Positions 56,169-64,000 of a stretch of DNA of 64,000 nt are shown piece by piece. Numbering within the stretch: position 1 is the stretch's first letter; each line of letters starts with the position of its first letter. The notes below the pieces were generated by a model that did no database searches, had not been told where the DNA came from, and saw nothing but the letters and a program-made list of their open reading frames with translations. The position numbers and the translations under genes are program-made. This DNA is from Paracoccus saliphilus (GTDB lineage: Bacteria; Pseudomonadota; Alphaproteobacteria; Rhodobacterales; Rhodobacteraceae), in contig NZ_CP067140.1 in assembly GCF_028553805.1 (NCBI RefSeq), positions 4,091,001 through 4,155,000 on the forward strand. The letters run 5' to 3'.

Positions 56169-56284
56169 GTCACTGCTGTCCTTCTGGTGTGTACGCCATG
56201 TATACAATAAGAGAGTGAAAGCACTGTCCAGTCCCGTGACGGAGCGAAAGCCGAGTTCCGCCGCCCGAAGTATGGAGCAGACAT
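56169..56284. promoter_or_regulatory. Divergent hyuA/gntR control region with GntR-type palindrome
   Basis: Contains CATGTATACAATAAG with the perfect 8-bp palindrome TGTATACA at 56199-56206, the core of FadR/VanR-class GntR operators (TTGTATACAA type). It sits 31 bases from the hyuA start and 79 bases from the gntR start, suitable for controlling both. Confidence 0.6.
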
Positions 56285-56986
56285 ATGACTGAACCGACCG
56301 GAAACGGCCCCGAAAGCGCCGAAAGAAAGCGTTCCACGAAGAACCTGGGCGAAGCGCCCGTTACCGCTCGGCAGCGTGCCTATAACGGCATCCGTGCCGG
56401 TATTCTGAAAGGGGTCTTTCCTCCCGGTGGCTTTATCGAAGAGGCGCTGGCCTGCGAAGCGACCGGTGTGTCGCGCAGCCCGGTCCGCGAGGCGCTCAAC
56501 CGGCTTGCGGCAGAAGGGTTTCTGGAACTGCATCCGCGGCGCGGGGCGATGGTGAGGCCGCTTTCGGCTACCGAACTGCGCGATCTCTACGAGGTGCGCC
56601 GGATGATCGAGAGTCAGGCGGTTCATCTTATTTGCCAGAACCGCCGTCCAGTCCCGGCGAACATGTCTGAACTTTGCGACGCACATGAGTCGACCTCGAC
56701 CGAGGATCTTTTGGCCTGCGTGGAAATCAACAGGCTGTTTCACCAGGCATTGGTCGCTGCTGCCGGCAATACGGTCCTGACCCAGGTCTTCGACAGCCTT
56801 CAGGCCAATCTGACCCGGGTTGCCATGCTGTCTTTGCAACTGGGAATCGGCAAGACCAGGCAGATCGAGCAGGAGCACCGCGCCCTGATCATCGCGCTGC
56901 AAGCTTACAACGAGACCCGCGCGACGGAAATCCTGGCATCCCATCTGAAGCCGATGCCGCGCCTCATGGACTCTTTGTCGGGCTAG
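56285..56986 (+). CDS. GntR-family (FCD subfamily) transcriptional regulator
   Basis: 233 aa. Winged-helix domain (~25-90): TARQRAYNGIRAGILKGVFP, EEALACEATGVSRSPVREAL and GFLELHPRRGAMVRPL. C-terminal FCD effector domain with ATELRDLYEVRRMIESQAVH, EINRLFHQALVAAAGNTVLT and EHRALIIALQAYNETRATEI, whose Asp/Glu/His residues usually bind a metal and an organic acid. Likely binds the TGTATACA site at 56199-56206 and controls hyuA and itself; it may also reach the TRAP operon downstream. Confidence 0.88.
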   Translation: MTEPTGNGPESAERKRSTKNLGEAPVTARQRAYNGIRAGILKGVFPPGGFIEEALACEATGVSRSPVREALNRLAAEGFLELHPRRGAMVRPLSATELRDLYEVRRMIESQAVHLICQNRRPVPANMSELCDAHESTSTEDLLACVEINRLFHQALVAAAGNTVLTQVFDSLQANLTRVAMLSLQLGIGKTRQIEQEHRALIIALQAYNETRATEILASHLKPMPRLMDSLSG

Positions 56987-57384
56987 GCGCGGATGGAAGA
57001 CGTGGGCATGACTCGCGTATTCGATGGACATTGCGCCGATCTTGCTCCGATGCTGAGGGCTTCTTCGGGCTTTCACTTAGCCATATCCGACACGCTTGCC
57101 CCGGCCATTGTCCAATTTAAAAGATTTGTGGCAGGCAAGATTTTTCTTATCGCGCGGATATCCCCGGCCACGGGTCATGTCGGCCTGCAAAGCAGGCATA
57201 ATCGATACGCCTCCCGGTAAATTTTCTTTATCGCGCGACAACCCGTTTCAATTGGACTTCTGCGGGATCCATTCGTTTCACTGTCCTGAACGAACCCAAG
57301 GATGCTAGCGAGAGCGCAGGCATGATCGAGCGGATATCTGATGAAATGCGAACCGGGACAGCCATCCCGCCAAGGGGAAAGCCG
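56987..57384. promoter_or_regulatory. TRAP-operon leader with duplicated creatininase promoter and start
   Basis: About 400 bases before the DctP start. Copy B of the 40-bp motif is at 57218-57257 (TTTTCTTTATCGCGCGACAA then CCCGTTTCAATTGGAC). A third partial copy is at 57137-57166 (GATTTTTCTTATCGCGCGGA), preceded by GTCCAATTTAAA at 57110-57121. Copy B is followed by CGTTTCAC at the same offset as in front of the creatininase gene and by GGCATGATCGAGCGG at 57319-57333, matching the creatininase start. The small reading frame begun there (MIERISDEM) runs in frame into DctP and is probably a relic. Confidence 0.6.
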
Positions 57385-58386
57385 ATGATCACGAAAACCG
57401 TACTGACCTATGCTACCGCAATGACGCTTGTCCTCGCGGCCACAGCACATGCGGAAACCACATGGCGCATGGCCACGAAAATGCCCGTCGACAGTCCCGA
57501 GGGACAGGTATTCGAAAAATTTGCCGAGCTGACCGCCGAACATACCAATGGCGAGCTCACGATAGAGATCTATCCGAACGAACAGCTCGGTAAAGAGGAT
57601 GCGGTGCTGGAGCAGCTTCAGGCCAATGTCGTCCAGATCTATGCCGAGGGCTTCGGCTACATGAAGAAATGGGAGCCCGCGCTGGCATGGGTTGCCGCGG
57701 CCTTCGCCTTTGACGATTACGATCATTGGCAGCGCTTCATGACTTCGGAGACGGTGACAGGTTGGTTCGATAACGCCGCCGAACAATCCGGGGTGCGTCC
57801 ACTCGGAGACCCCACCCGCATCCTGCGAGGCCCGTTCAGAGTGATGGTGTCCAACGTGCCGATCGAGAGCGCAGCGGATATCGAGGGGCTGAAGCTACGG
57901 ATGCATGAGAACAAGGTCGCGATCGAGACGTGGGACACACTTGGTGCTGAGGTGATCACCCTGCCCTGGACCGAGGTTTATCAAGGCATCTCGAAAGGCA
58001 TCGTGCAAGCAGTGAACTCACCCATCGCGCTCGTGGAATCCATGCGCTTCAACGAAGTAGCACCTTATATCACACGCCATGACGAGTACTGGCAGTCCAT
58101 CGGCTTCATGGTGAATGAACAGGCACATGCCTCTTTGTCGGAAGAGACGCGCGCCGGGCTGGTGAAAGCCTACGAAGAGGCCGGAGACTATTCGCAGGAA
58201 GTGATGTCGGCAGTGGCCGAGAAAAGCATTGCGCAAATGGAGGAAGCCGGGGCGACCTATACCGTGCTCGACACCGCACCACTCGTTGAAAAGATGCAAA
58301 GTTACTACGAGCGGAAAGCTGAAACCGGCGAACTGCCGGAAGGTTTCCTCGAAGCCGTCGAAGAAGCACGGGCGCCATCGCAATGA
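57385..58386 (+). CDS. TRAP transporter substrate-binding protein (DctP family)
   Basis: 333 aa from ATG 57385 (AAGGGGAAA upstream). A Sec signal MITKTVLTYATAMTLVLAAT ends AHA-E. DctP landmarks: WRMATKMPVDSPEGQVFEKF, GELTIEIYPNEQLGKEDAVL, VQIYAEGFGYMKKWEPALAW, AADIEGLKLRMHENKVAIE, and WTEVYQGISKGIVQAVNSPI. An alternative in-frame start at 57322 would add a tail before the signal peptide. Its stop overlaps the small permease start. Different export route (Sec) from the Tat-exported TRAP binding protein at 25.9 kb. Confidence 0.88.
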   Translation: MITKTVLTYATAMTLVLAATAHAETTWRMATKMPVDSPEGQVFEKFAELTAEHTNGELTIEIYPNEQLGKEDAVLEQLQANVVQIYAEGFGYMKKWEPALAWVAAAFAFDDYDHWQRFMTSETVTGWFDNAAEQSGVRPLGDPTRILRGPFRVMVSNVPIESAADIEGLKLRMHENKVAIETWDTLGAEVITLPWTEVYQGISKGIVQAVNSPIALVESMRFNEVAPYITRHDEYWQSIGFMVNEQAHASLSEETRAGLVKAYEEAGDYSQEVMSAVAEKSIAQMEEAGATYTVLDTAPLVEKMQSYYERKAETGELPEGFLEAVEEARAPSQ

Positions 58387-58946
58387 CACCGCTCGAATAC
58401 ATGCCGCGGACTCCGTTGCAACGGATTCTCAATCGGCTCGACCGGCTGAACTGGGGCCTTGGCGGGATGTTTCTCTGGTTGTCCAACGCCTGCCTGCTGG
58501 CAATGCTGGGCCTGACGGCGGCGACCATCCTTTTGCGGCCATTGAACCTCGCCGCCTACTGGATGTGGCCCTGGACCATGGTGTTCTTCATCTGGCTCAG
58601 CTTTTTCGGCTTTTTCGCGCTTTATGCCCGGCTCAAGGATGTGCGCGTGGACTTCCTGGCGAATGCCCTGGGAGCCACCGGCATGGTCGCGACCCGCATC
58701 CTGACAGATGTCGCGACTCTGGTTGTGACCGGCGTTCTGATTTGGCAATTGCCAGTCGTCATCGAGACGTCCCGCGGGGTCTTTGATGGCGCCATCTTGC
58801 CGGCGGGTATCGAATTGCCGCGACTCGCGCTATCGGTCCCGCTTTTCGTGTCCGCAATTCTTATCACGTTCACCGCCGTGCTTGATCTTGCCAAGCTGGG
58901 AGCGGGAATGCCCGAGAACGTTACCAACCACCACCCGGAGATCTGA
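58383..58946 (+). CDS. TRAP transporter small permease (DctQ family)
   Basis: 187 aa with four hydrophobic segments, including GMFLWLSNACLLAMLGLTAA and the DctQ loop WMWPWTMVFFIWLSFFGFFA then LYARLKDVRVDFLANAL. Overlaps DctP by ATGA. Works with the large permease three bases downstream. Confidence 0.87.
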   Translation: MTPLEYMPRTPLQRILNRLDRLNWGLGGMFLWLSNACLLAMLGLTAATILLRPLNLAAYWMWPWTMVFFIWLSFFGFFALYARLKDVRVDFLANALGATGMVATRILTDVATLVVTGVLIWQLPVVIETSRGVFDGAILPAGIELPRLALSVPLFVSAILITFTAVLDLAKLGAGMPENVTNHHPEI

Positions 58947-58949
58947 TCC

Positions 58950-60233
58950 TTGGCCTGGATTCTGATTGGTACCTTTATCGTCTTGATCCTGTTCAGGGTG
59001 CCTATATCCATCGCGATCGGCACCGCCACGGTACTGACATTCCTGACCTCGGATTTTTCCAACGCATTGCAGATCATTCCACAGCAAATGCTGGAAGGAG
59101 TGAACAAGGCTTCGCTGACAGCCGTGCCATTCTTCATCATGGCGGGCAACCTGATGAACGTGACTGGCGTGACCGAACGCATTTTTGCCTTCGCCAATGC
59201 ATTGGTAGGTCATCTCAGGGCCGGTCTTGCGCAGGTCAACGTGCTGTCCTCGATGATCTTCGCGGGAATCTCCGGTGCCGCGGTGGCGGATTGTGCGGGA
59301 CTGGGGGCGATAGAGATCAAGGCCATGCGCGAGAATGGATACAAATCCGATTTCGCGGCGGCGATCACGGTGGCATCCTCGGTCATCGGCCCGCTTATTC
59401 CGCCATCGATTGGACTGGTGATTTATGCGTTTCTCGCCCAGCAATCCATCGAGCGCATGTTCCTGGCCGGGCTGGTCCCCGGTATTCTCGTGGGTCTCTC
59501 GCTCATGGTCTATGTCCGGCTCCGCGCGGGATTCGAGGATTTCCCCACTCAACCCCGCGCCACCGTGAAAGAGGTTGCGGACACCGCTCGACATGGTTTT
59601 GCCGCGCTGTTGGCTCCTGCCATCATTCTCGGTTCGATCATGTTCGGATTTGTCACCGCCACCGAGGCCGGTGTGCTTGCCTGCCTCTATTGCATCATGC
59701 TTGGCCTTTGGTATCGCGAACTTACCATCAAGAGCTTTTCCAAGGCACTCAGCGACACCGCGATGATGACTTCGGTCATCATGATCATTATCGCATTTTC
59801 CATCGCCATGGGCTGGCTTCTGGCCATCGATCAGACCCCGCAGAAACTTGCCGACTGGACCTTTTCGCTGACCGAGAACCGGAACATCTTCCTTGCCCTG
59901 CTGCTGGTATTCGTCATCCTGATCGGCTGCGTGGTAGAGGGCGTGCCAGCCAAGCTTATCCTCGTGCCAACGCTTTTGCCACTCATCGACGCCTATGGCA
60001 TCGACCGCGTGCATTTCGGCATCATCATGCAGCTGGGCCTGCTGATCGGCATCGCGACCCCACCCATGGGGATCGGCCTCTATATCGTTTCCGAGGTCGG
60101 GCGTGTGCGCTTTGAAAAGGTGACGCTCGCGGTATTGCCGATGCTGCTGCCGCTTTTCGCGACACTGATCCTGCTGACCTATGTGCCGCAGATCGTGACC
60201 TTCCTTCCTGATCTTGTCCTTGGCAAACAATAA
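58950..60233 (+). CDS. TRAP transporter large permease (DctM family)
   Basis: 427 aa from TTG 58950 (GGAG at 58937-58940). About 12 hydrophobic segments and DctM landmarks: VPFFIMAGNLMNVTGVTERI, SSMIFAGISGAAVADCAGLG, VIGPLIPPSIGLVIYAFLAQ, and GLLIGIATPPMGIGLYIVSE. Completes the second TRAP system. The downstream RraA-like gene is nine bases away and probably co-transcribed. Confidence 0.9.
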   Translation: MAWILIGTFIVLILFRVPISIAIGTATVLTFLTSDFSNALQIIPQQMLEGVNKASLTAVPFFIMAGNLMNVTGVTERIFAFANALVGHLRAGLAQVNVLSSMIFAGISGAAVADCAGLGAIEIKAMRENGYKSDFAAAITVASSVIGPLIPPSIGLVIYAFLAQQSIERMFLAGLVPGILVGLSLMVYVRLRAGFEDFPTQPRATVKEVADTARHGFAALLAPAIILGSIMFGFVTATEAGVLACLYCIMLGLWYRELTIKSFSKALSDTAMMTSVIMIIIAFSIAMGWLLAIDQTPQKLADWTFSLTENRNIFLALLLVFVILIGCVVEGVPAKLILVPTLLPLIDAYGIDRVHFGIIMQLGLLIGIATPPMGIGLYIVSEVGRVRFEKVTLAVLPMLLPLFATLILLTYVPQIVTFLPDLVLGKQ

Positions 60234-60242
60234 GAGAGCCTC

Positions 60243-60923
60243 ATGTCCAACCTGACTTACAAGCTGAACCCGATGCCTGCACCGATCCCGCAGGAAAAGC
60301 TGGATCGTCTTGCCAAGCTCGAGACAGCGACCATTGGCCATTTCTATCATTTCGGCTTCGCATCGCCCGCGATCCAGCCTGTCCTGCCAGGAAAGGTCGT
60401 GGCCGCTACTGTGGCGACACTGGCTATTCCAGGATTGGATTCGACGCTTCTGCATCATTGCCTTAGCCAAGCGGAACCGGGCTATTTCCTAGCAGTCGAC
60501 CGGTTGGGAGACAGGAAATACGCCTGTTGGGGAGGAGGCGTCACCCGCATGGCGGCAATGATGGGTCTCGCCGGTGGCTGTGTGGACGGTCCACATACGG
60601 ACACCGCCGAGGTCATTGAGCAGGATTTCCCGATCTGGTCGCGCGGAGCATCGCCTGTGACAACGCGGCTCTACGATACTGGCGGCGGCTTCAATGTGCC
60701 CGTTTGCATTGGAGGTGCGGCAGTGCTGCCTGGTAATGCAGTGCTGGCCGATGAATCCGGTCTGCTGTTCATTGCACCCGAGGACCTGGATACGGTCCTG
60801 ATCGAGGGCGAAACACGAACAGAACGCGGCAGAATCAACGAGGCAAGGATTACCGGGGGAGCCCACCTAGGAGATATATCCGGGGCGACCGGAATGATAC
60901 GCACCAAGGCTCAAGACCCATAG
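60243..60923 (+). CDS. RraA-family protein (HMG aldolase-like)
   Basis: 226 aa. RraA fold motifs: TATIGHFYHFGFASPAIQPV, VAATVATLAIPGLDSTLLHH, AMMGLAGGCVDGPHTDTAEV and PVCIGGAAVLPGNAVLADES. In HMG aldolases the loop reads DGxxRD with a catalytic Arg; here it is DGPHTD, so the Arg is replaced. Related proteins with a DGPxTD loop occur in other TRAP clusters and are of unknown function. The last six codons (KAQDP and stop) may come from the end of an inserted IS5 element. Confidence 0.75.
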   Translation: MSNLTYKLNPMPAPIPQEKLDRLAKLETATIGHFYHFGFASPAIQPVLPGKVVAATVATLAIPGLDSTLLHHCLSQAEPGYFLAVDRLGDRKYACWGGGVTRMAAMMGLAGGCVDGPHTDTAEVIEQDFPIWSRGASPVTTRLYDTGGGFNVPVCIGGAAVLPGNAVLADESGLLFIAPEDLDTVLIEGETRTERGRINEARITGGAHLGDISGATGMIRTKAQDP

Positions 60924-61057
60924 CCAATATATGACGATTGCAGCGAGGACGATGACGGATAGGAAGGCCTTGGGGCATCGGTCATATCTGATGGCGATGC
61001 GCCGCAAGTCCTTCAACCTACCGAACATGATCTCGATGCGATTGCGCCGCCTGTATC
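60924..61057 (-). mobile_element. IS5-family transposase C-terminal remnant
   Basis: On the minus strand this reads RRNRIEIMFGRLKDLRRIAI, RYDRCPKAFLSVIVLAAIVI then YWLW, the hallmark C-terminus of IS5-family transposases (RRVATRYDRCPKTF-type, with the catalytic Glu in NRIEIMFGRL). The normal stop after YWL is lost, and the frame runs on into the RraA-like gene. Only the C-terminal ~45 codons remain; the other end meets a GDSL gene fragment. Confidence 0.75.
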
Positions 61058-61570
61058 ACCTCTTGTCATATCTGACCTGTTTGCCGATTTTCACTGGGAC
61101 GCGCGAGAGACGAGCTTTGTCCTTGACGGGGATCGCATTGATGAGGAGATCACCGCCCGCGTAAGTCTTGCCAGCGTGCTGACCAACCGTCCGGCCGAGA
61201 TGGTCGTGGTCGCGATTGGGGGTTCCATCACCGACGGCAATGGTGCGGCAATGAACGAGGATGTGCGCTGGCCTGATTTTCTGGCCCAACGGCTCGCCCC
61301 GGAAGGTGTCGCGGTGATCAGTGCCGCCATATCCGGTGTCAGGCTCCTTTCGGATGGGATGGGAGAGAGCATTCTGGCGCGGATCGACCGTGATGTATTC
61401 GCCGTGCCAGGAGTTGATGCCGTAGTGCTTTTGATCAGCACCAACGATATCGCCTGGCCGGTTTCTCCTCTCGCTCCCAAATCCCCCATGACGCTCGACC
61501 AACTTCAGGCGGGCATTGCCGTTGTTCCCGCGAAAAGCAAGGCTCACGGTGTGCGCTTGGGGGCGACGAG
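61058..61570 (+). pseudogene. GDSL/SGNH hydrolase fragment, truncated at both ends
   Basis: An open frame without a proper start reads ADFHWDARETSFVLDGDRID, EEITARVSLASVLTNRPAEM, then VVVAIGGSITDGNGAAMNED (GDSL-like block I with the nucleophile Ser), AVISAAISGVRLLSDGMG, and VVLLISTNDIAWP (block III Asn). The final His block is missing: similarity ends near 61570 at GVRLGAT, where an IS3-type element begins. The 5' side is cut by the IS5 remnant. A partial esterase or lyase-like gene of the TRAP operon. Confidence 0.78.
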
Positions 61571-61572
61571 GA

Positions 61573-62553
61573 ATGAGGTATCCCACATCCGAGAAGCTCG
61601 AGATTATCCGCATCGTCGAGCAATCCCACCTGCCGGTAAAGCGCACGCTGGAGCAATTGGGCATCGCACGCCGAACCTTTTACCGCTGGTATGATCTATA
61701 TCTGGCAGGCGGCCCTGAAGCGCTGGAGGACCGTCCATCCGCGCCAGGCCGAGTCTGGAACCGAATCCCCACTGCGATCCATGACCAGATCATCGAGATG
61801 GCGCTGGAGCAGTCCGAGCTCTCCCCGCGAGAACTGGCCGTGCGGTTTACGGGCGAAAAGCGCTACTTCGTGTCGGAAGCCAGTGTTTACCGGCCCCTCA
61901 AGGCACATGATCTCATCACCAGCCCGGCCTTCGTGGTGATCAAGGCAGCCGATGAGTTCAAACGCAAGACCAGCCGCCCCAACGAGATGTGGCAAACCGA
62001 TTTCACCTATTTCAAGATCATCGGTTGGGGCTGGGTGTATCTGTCGACCGTGCTCGACGATTACTCGCGCTACATCATCGCTTGGAAACTGTGCACCACC
62101 ATGCGTGCCGAGGATGTGACCGATACGCTGGAGCTGGCCCTGGAAGCCTCGGGCTGCGACAGCGCTGCCGTGCTGCACAAGCCAAAGCTGCTCAGCGACA
62201 ATGGCCCGAGCTATATCGCGGACGAACTGGCGGAGTTCATCGAGGCGCAAGGCATGAGCCATGTGCGCGGGGGCCCATTGCATCCCCAGACCCAGGGCAA
62301 GATCGAGCGCTGGCACCAGACCCTCAAAAACCGCATCCTGTTGGAAAACTACTTCCTGCCGGGCGATCTCGAAGCCCAGATCGAGGCCTTCGTCGAACAT
62401 TACAATCACCGGCGATACCATGAAAGCTTGAACAACGTGACGCTCGCTGATGCCTACTTCGGCAGGGCCGAGACCATCATCAAACAACGCGAAAGGATCA
62501 AGCGAAAGACCATCGAACAACGGCGCTTGCAACACCGCAAGCTCGCCGCATAG
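61573..62553 (+). mobile_element. IS3-type transposase, intact D,D(35)E catalytic triad
   Basis: 326 aa from ATG 61573 (AGGA just upstream). N-terminal HTH MRYPTSEKLEIIRIVEQSHL and LEQLGIARRTFYRWYDLYLA. Catalytic residues D143 (NEMWQTDFTYF), D209 (LLSDNGPSY) and E245 (GKIERWHQT), exactly 35 residues apart, then HRRYHESLNNVTLADAYFGR. No separate upstream orfA is present before the GDSL junction, so either this is a single-ORF version or its left end was lost. The non-coding tail to about 62627 ends in GACGACGGACA, as in the remnant at 9910-10247. Confidence 0.85.
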
Positions 62554-62627
62554 GATCAAACCAATGACGAGGCCAACTCTCCGCTAATTTACGCCCCGAG
62601 ATGTGCCAATTGTTCTGACGACGGACA

Positions 62628-62832
62628 CACGGGCGCTGACGGCCGACAAATGGAAATGAACGATAGATAAATTTGTTCCCTTTTGTAAATGCTGCAAACC
62701 GAATCTACTTGCCGCTGGAGATTGCGAATCGCTATCTCCCAACATTCCCCTAGGCTTTTCTGTTACACTCGCTTCCCGCCCTTCATTACTCTCTTGCGTA
62801 GCACTGGCGTAGCACCGTGTTTAGCGCATAGC
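62628..62832. other. Non-coding stretch between IS end and rrn terminator
   Basis: About 200 bases after the right end of the IS3-type element, with no gene or recognisable signal. A short open frame at 62689-62928 runs across the terminator and tRNA and is spurious. Confidence 0.4.
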
Positions 62833-62856
62833 AAAAAGCCCCGCGTTGAGCGGGGC
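62833..62856 (-). terminator. Rho-independent terminator of the rRNA operon
   Basis: On the minus strand GCCCCGC-TCAAC-GCGGGGC is followed by TTTTTG: a 7-bp G/C stem, a 5-base loop and a T-run. It lies about 30 bases after the 3' end of tRNA-fMet, in the right orientation to end transcription of the rrn operon. Confidence 0.88.
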
Positions 62857-62884
62857 GTAAGCGTCTGTTCTTATGGTATTTTTA

Positions 62885-62961
<77 letters not shown>

Positions 62962-63028
62962 CTGATTGCATCGCGATTTATTGCGGTGCTTTTGTTTTAT
63001 CGTTTAGAGAGGATACCGTTTCTTTCCA

Positions 63029-63146
63029 GGTCTGGCGGTGACCTACTCTCCCACGTCTTGAGACGCAGTACCATCGGCGCTACGGCACTTAACGGCCGAG
63101 TTCGGAATGGGATCGGGTGTTTTGCTCGCGCTAGGGCCACCAGACC
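63029..63146 (-). rRNA. rrf: 5S ribosomal RNA
   Basis: 118 bases. The minus strand begins GGTCTGGTGGCCCTAGCGCG and ends CACCGCCAGACC, with the conserved CCGATCCCATTCCGAACTCG segment inside. The 5' and 3' ends pair (GGTCTGG with CCAGACC). Confidence 0.93.
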
Positions 63147-63242
63147 GGGAAAGAAACGATCAGCGTTTTCCCTTTTTTGGGAAGATGTTGTCCAAGGATG
63201 CTTTTGGGAGAAGCGATTGTGGAACAATCTGTCTTCTTCCGG

Positions 63243-64000
<758 letters not shown>

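Noticed and set aside
58830..60470. A 546-codon minus-strand open frame opposite the DctM gene
   Set aside because: Composition (runs of His, Gln, Asp) is typical of the antisense of a membrane protein gene; the plus strand has full DctM motifs.

Overview
The window looks like chromosome from an alphaproteobacterium of the Rhodobacterales, probably Paracoccus-like. This is inference from three things: an rRNA operon ending 23S-5S-tRNA-fMet, the density of TRAP and ABC uptake operons, and a G/C-rich intergenic hairpin of a type common in that group. The window is a mosaic of transferred modules separated by decayed insertion sequences, and it ends inside a 23S rRNA gene.

Region 1 (1-8.8 kb) resembles a D-arabinofuranose/D-arabinan locus. 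On the minus strand, overlapping genes encode a HAD-UbiA fusion (phosphoribosyl-polyprenyl-phosphate synthase type), a GtrA-like flippase, a DprE1-like oxidase and the start of a DprE2-like reductase. Diverging on the plus strand are an AsmA-like protein, a DUF2723-type membrane glycosyltransferase and a secreted DUF4185 (GH183, endo-D-arabinanase family) protein. Together they could build, export, polymerise and trim a D-arabinose glycan outside the actinobacteria.

Region 2 (8.8-22.2 kb) is an insertion-sequence graveyard: a MITE-like inverted repeat, fragments of IS3, IS6, IS630, ISL3 and IS5 elements, and an apparently intact IS110. Embedded in it are a one-module NRPS (C-A-T-TE, binding-pocket code matching glycine) paired with a GT1 glycosyltransferase. 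It also holds a DHFR-like reductase, a divergent gst/hxlR pair and several broken genes.

Region 3 (22.2-60.9 kb) is a set of catabolic operons for amides, amines and lactams. (a) RpiR, N-formylglutamate-amidohydrolase-like, a TRAP transporter, a glutamine-synthetase-like ligase, an aldehyde dehydrogenase and an Fe-alcohol dehydrogenase suggest a gamma-glutamylated amino-alcohol pathway. (b) LysR, a polyamine-type ABC transporter, a three-subunit FAD/Fe-S dehydrogenase, a second FAD oxidase, RidA, gamma-glutamyltransferase and SDR suggest oxidation of an imino/opine/secondary-amine substrate. (c) A 2-hydroxyacid dehydrogenase, LysR, creatininase-family amidohydrolase, SDR, Dpp-type transporter (with a permease-ATPase fusion), HyuA/HyuB and GntR suggest hydantoin/lactam use. 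(d) A second TRAP transporter with an RraA-like protein follows. The promoter and leader of (d) are a partial duplicate of those of the creatininase gene in (c).

Region 4 (60.9-64 kb) holds an IS5 remnant, a GDSL hydrolase fragment cut on both sides, an IS3-type transposase with a full D,D(35)E triad, then (minus strand) the rrn terminator, tRNA-fMet, 5S rRNA and the 3' part of 23S rRNA.
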